A DNA stretch of 64,000 nucleotides from Phycisphaerae bacterium (GTDB lineage Bacteria > Planctomycetota > Phycisphaerae > UBA1845 > Fen-1342): NCBI GenBank assembly GCA_022072445.1, contig JAJVHV010000003.1, forward strand, positions 289,466 to 353,465. The letters run 5' to 3'. The stretch's first letter is position 1; the number at the start of each line of letters is the position of its first letter. Made by a program: the position numbers and the translations under genes. The notes below the pieces were generated by a model. That model ran no database searches. It was not told the DNA's origin and was given only the letters and a program-made list of their open reading frames with translations. Below, in pieces: positions 62,748 to 64,000 of the stretch.

Positions 62748-63467
62748 CTATCGGTCGTCGGGCGCCGCCGGTGAGAGTTTCAGGGCCAGGAACATGGGCC
62801 AGCCGAGGTATTTCGCGGCCCGTGTCGAGCGGGCTGCCAGCGCCGCATCCACGCACGCCTCGTCGAGCTGCTCCAGCCGCCAGCCGGCCGCCAACGCCGA
62901 ATTCACGTAATCGCTGGTCGTGTGCGCGTGGCCCGCCGGGCAGACGTCGCGGCCCGTCGCCGGATCGTTGAAATGCGCCGCGATGCCGCGGAGCGACATG
63001 GCGGGATGCAGCGTGGTAGCCAGCAGGAAGCCGTCGGGCCGGCAGATGCGGCGGCACTCGGCGAAGAACGCCGGCAGGTGCGTGATGTGCTCCAGCACGA
63101 GGAACGAGACGACGCGATCGAATGAGGCGTCGGGCAGCGGTAACGGGTTTTGCAGATCATGGCGGATGAAGCGGACGTCGCGCCAGCCCGGTTTGCCCGC
63201 CGCCCGCGCCACCATCGCGTCGGCGAAATCGATCGCCGTGAGGCGCGCTCCGCGCTGCACGAGCCGCAGGGTGTGCCGTCCGGTGCCGCAGCCCAGGTCG
63301 ACGATCTCGAGGCCGCGCACGTCGCCGAGCAGCGCGTCGACGCGGGCCTGCTCGACCGCGATGAGGGGGTTGTCCTCGTCGTCGTAGATCGCGGCCCAGC
63401 GGTCGTAGCCGTGGCGTGTATCGACGAACTCGGCGTCGGCGCCGGATTTGAAGACGAAGTCGGCCAT
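62748..63467 (-). CDS. SAM-dependent methyltransferase (class I)
   Basis: This 239-residue protein has a class I fold: motif I VDLGCGTGRHTL (56-67), the acidic strand LTAIDFADAM, DLQNPLPLPDASFDRVVSFLVLEH, and a post-core segment with GRDVCPAGHAHTTSDYVN. It may act on a small molecule (the UbiE/Methyltransf_11 group). The ATG at 63467 is the first start after the 8-bp repeat array; the frame extends upstream only through that array, which is rejected. Confidence 0.88.
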   Translation of the reverse strand: MADFVFKSGADAEFVDTRHGYDRWAAIYDDEDNPLIAVEQARVDALLGDVRGLEIVDLGCGTGRHTLRLVQRGARLTAIDFADAMVARAAGKPGWRDVRFIRHDLQNPLPLPDASFDRVVSFLVLEHITHLPAFFAECRRICRPDGFLLATTLHPAMSLRGIAAHFNDPATGRDVCPAGHAHTTSDYVNSALAAGWRLEQLDEACVDAALAARSTRAAKYLGWPMFLALKLSPAAPDDR

Positions 63468-63492
63468 ACGCCGAAGAAGATACTCGATTGGA

Positions 63493-63652
63493 GCGACGGA
63501 GCCACGAAGCCACGAAGCCACGAAGCCACGGAGCGACGAAGCCACGAAGCGACGAAGCCACGAAGCCACGAAGCCACGGAGCCACGAAGCCACGAAGCCA
63601 CGAAGCCACGAAGCCACGGAGTGACGAAGTGACGAAGCCACGAAGCGATGGA
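63493..63652. repeat. 8-bp tandem repeat, 20 units
   Basis: The consensus GCCACGAA is repeated head to tail twenty times without spacers, with variants GCGACGAA, GCCACGGA and GTGACGAA. It ends 26 bases upstream of the methyltransferase start. It is a microsatellite, not a CRISPR. Confidence 0.9.
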
Positions 63653-63799
63653 GAAAAACAAGCAGCGAAGGCGCGGCGGTGGGTGCGGCGCGTCCGCTCA
63701 CGGGTCCGGAGCAATTGCCGCCCGCACTCGACGGGCGGCGGCGTCGCCGCGACAATCGGGGCATGGTTGACGCTGAAACTCCGGCTCAATCTTCGGAGC

Positions 63800-63874
63800 C
63801 CCGGCCTTCAGGCCGGGCGCGATCCGAAGACGCCCAGCAGCGCACGGGGATGATCCCCGGCGTGAACGCCGGGG
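63800..63874. repeat. two perfect GC hairpins in the terminal gap
   Basis: CCCGGCC-TTCA-GGCCGGG (63800-63817) and CCCCGGCG-TGAA-CGCCGGGG (63855-63874). The 348 bases after the tandem repeat hold these hairpins and then a lower-GC, T-rich stretch to the window end. A short open frame from 63763 runs through the hairpins and is not accepted as a gene. Confidence 0.65.
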
Positions 63875-64000
63875 CCTCGACTTTGGCCTTTTCTTTATCC
63901 GGCGACGGTATAGAAGAGGCTGGTTGCGATTTTTGGAGTAGGTTTTTGGGCCTTTTGGTTTTCAGGGGTGGTGGTCGGGAAGGGGTGTAAACCGGCGGAG

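Noticed and set aside
63493..63652. CRISPR array
   Set aside because: The units are contiguous 8-mers with no spacers, and there are no cas genes in the window.
63468..63764. Repetitive reading frame joined to the methyltransferase (FVASWLRG-like repeats)
   Set aside because: It is a translation of the 8-bp tandem repeat and carries no protein signal.
63763..63990. Short open frame at the right end
   Set aside because: It runs through two hairpin repeats and a T-rich tail, with no Shine-Dalgarno site and no family pattern.

Overview
The window is about 68% GC by eye and carries roughly fifty protein genes on both strands. Several traits point to a Gram-negative member of the Planctomycetota, probably Phycisphaerae-like: a WD40 protein ending in a dockerin-like 'DVNGDG' tail, a Ser/Thr kinase fused to TPRs, a sulfatase-TPR lipoprotein, Tat-exported Gfo/Idh/MocA and SUMF1-type proteins, a fused AroD-AroE, an HldE enzyme for lipopolysaccharide heptose, and many short palindromic repeats between genes. 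The assignment rests on gene content only; no rRNA or tRNA gene was seen.

Layout. 1-5.5 kb: two GT-C-type membrane glycosyltransferases (the first cut by the window edge), a PrcB-like protein, a secreted thioredoxin and an MFS-like transporter. 5.4-9.4 kb: serA and acs on the minus strand. 9.6-16.9 kb: WD40/dockerin protein, membrane proteins, J-domain protein, aat, and a MerR-like/B12-fold regulator. 16.9-19.4 kb: sulfatase-TPR lipoprotein coupled to a zinc-ribbon membrane protein. 19.6-23.8 kb: a beta-propeller lipoprotein, a large outer-membrane barrel and a divergent tetraheme cytochrome, together resembling a porin-cytochrome electron conduit. 23.8-34.6 kb: TPR kinase, Nudix, aroDE, DinB-like, leucyl aminopeptidase, VOC protein and pdhA. 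34.8-40.4 kb: ECF sigma factor, membrane anti-sigma factor, dxr and rseP. 40.5-45.5 kb: HARE-HTH-like protein, apbE, SUMF1 protein, Gfo/Idh/MocA and sucD. 45.7-51.9 kb: a tightly overlapping operon of small lipoprotein, TolC-like channel, adaptor, ATPase and permease (MacAB-TolC type). 51.9-63.5 kb: ilvC, lipoproteins, hldE, a PP2C phosphatase, an aldehyde dehydrogenase, a secreted metzincin, purN and a methyltransferase. A structured RNA with its own promoter-like box and terminator lies upstream of purN.

The most notable content is (i) the possible extracellular electron-transfer conduit, (ii) the roughly 200-nt RNA gene candidate next to purN, possibly 6S-like, and (iii) several families of short palindromic repeats. 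One repeat copy lies in frame inside acs, one supplies the stop codon of the propeller lipoprotein, one is linked to duplication of the 3' end of pdhA, and a pair forms a near-perfect 39-bp-arm inverted repeat between the Nudix gene and aroDE.

Many genes are coupled by ATGA or GTGA overlaps: 16874/16877, 30996/30999, 35427/35430, 47917/47920, 49857/49860 and 50591/50594. GTG starts are common. Start codons were chosen from Shine-Dalgarno-like sequences, signal peptides and clashes with neighbours, and several remain uncertain, as noted in the entries.
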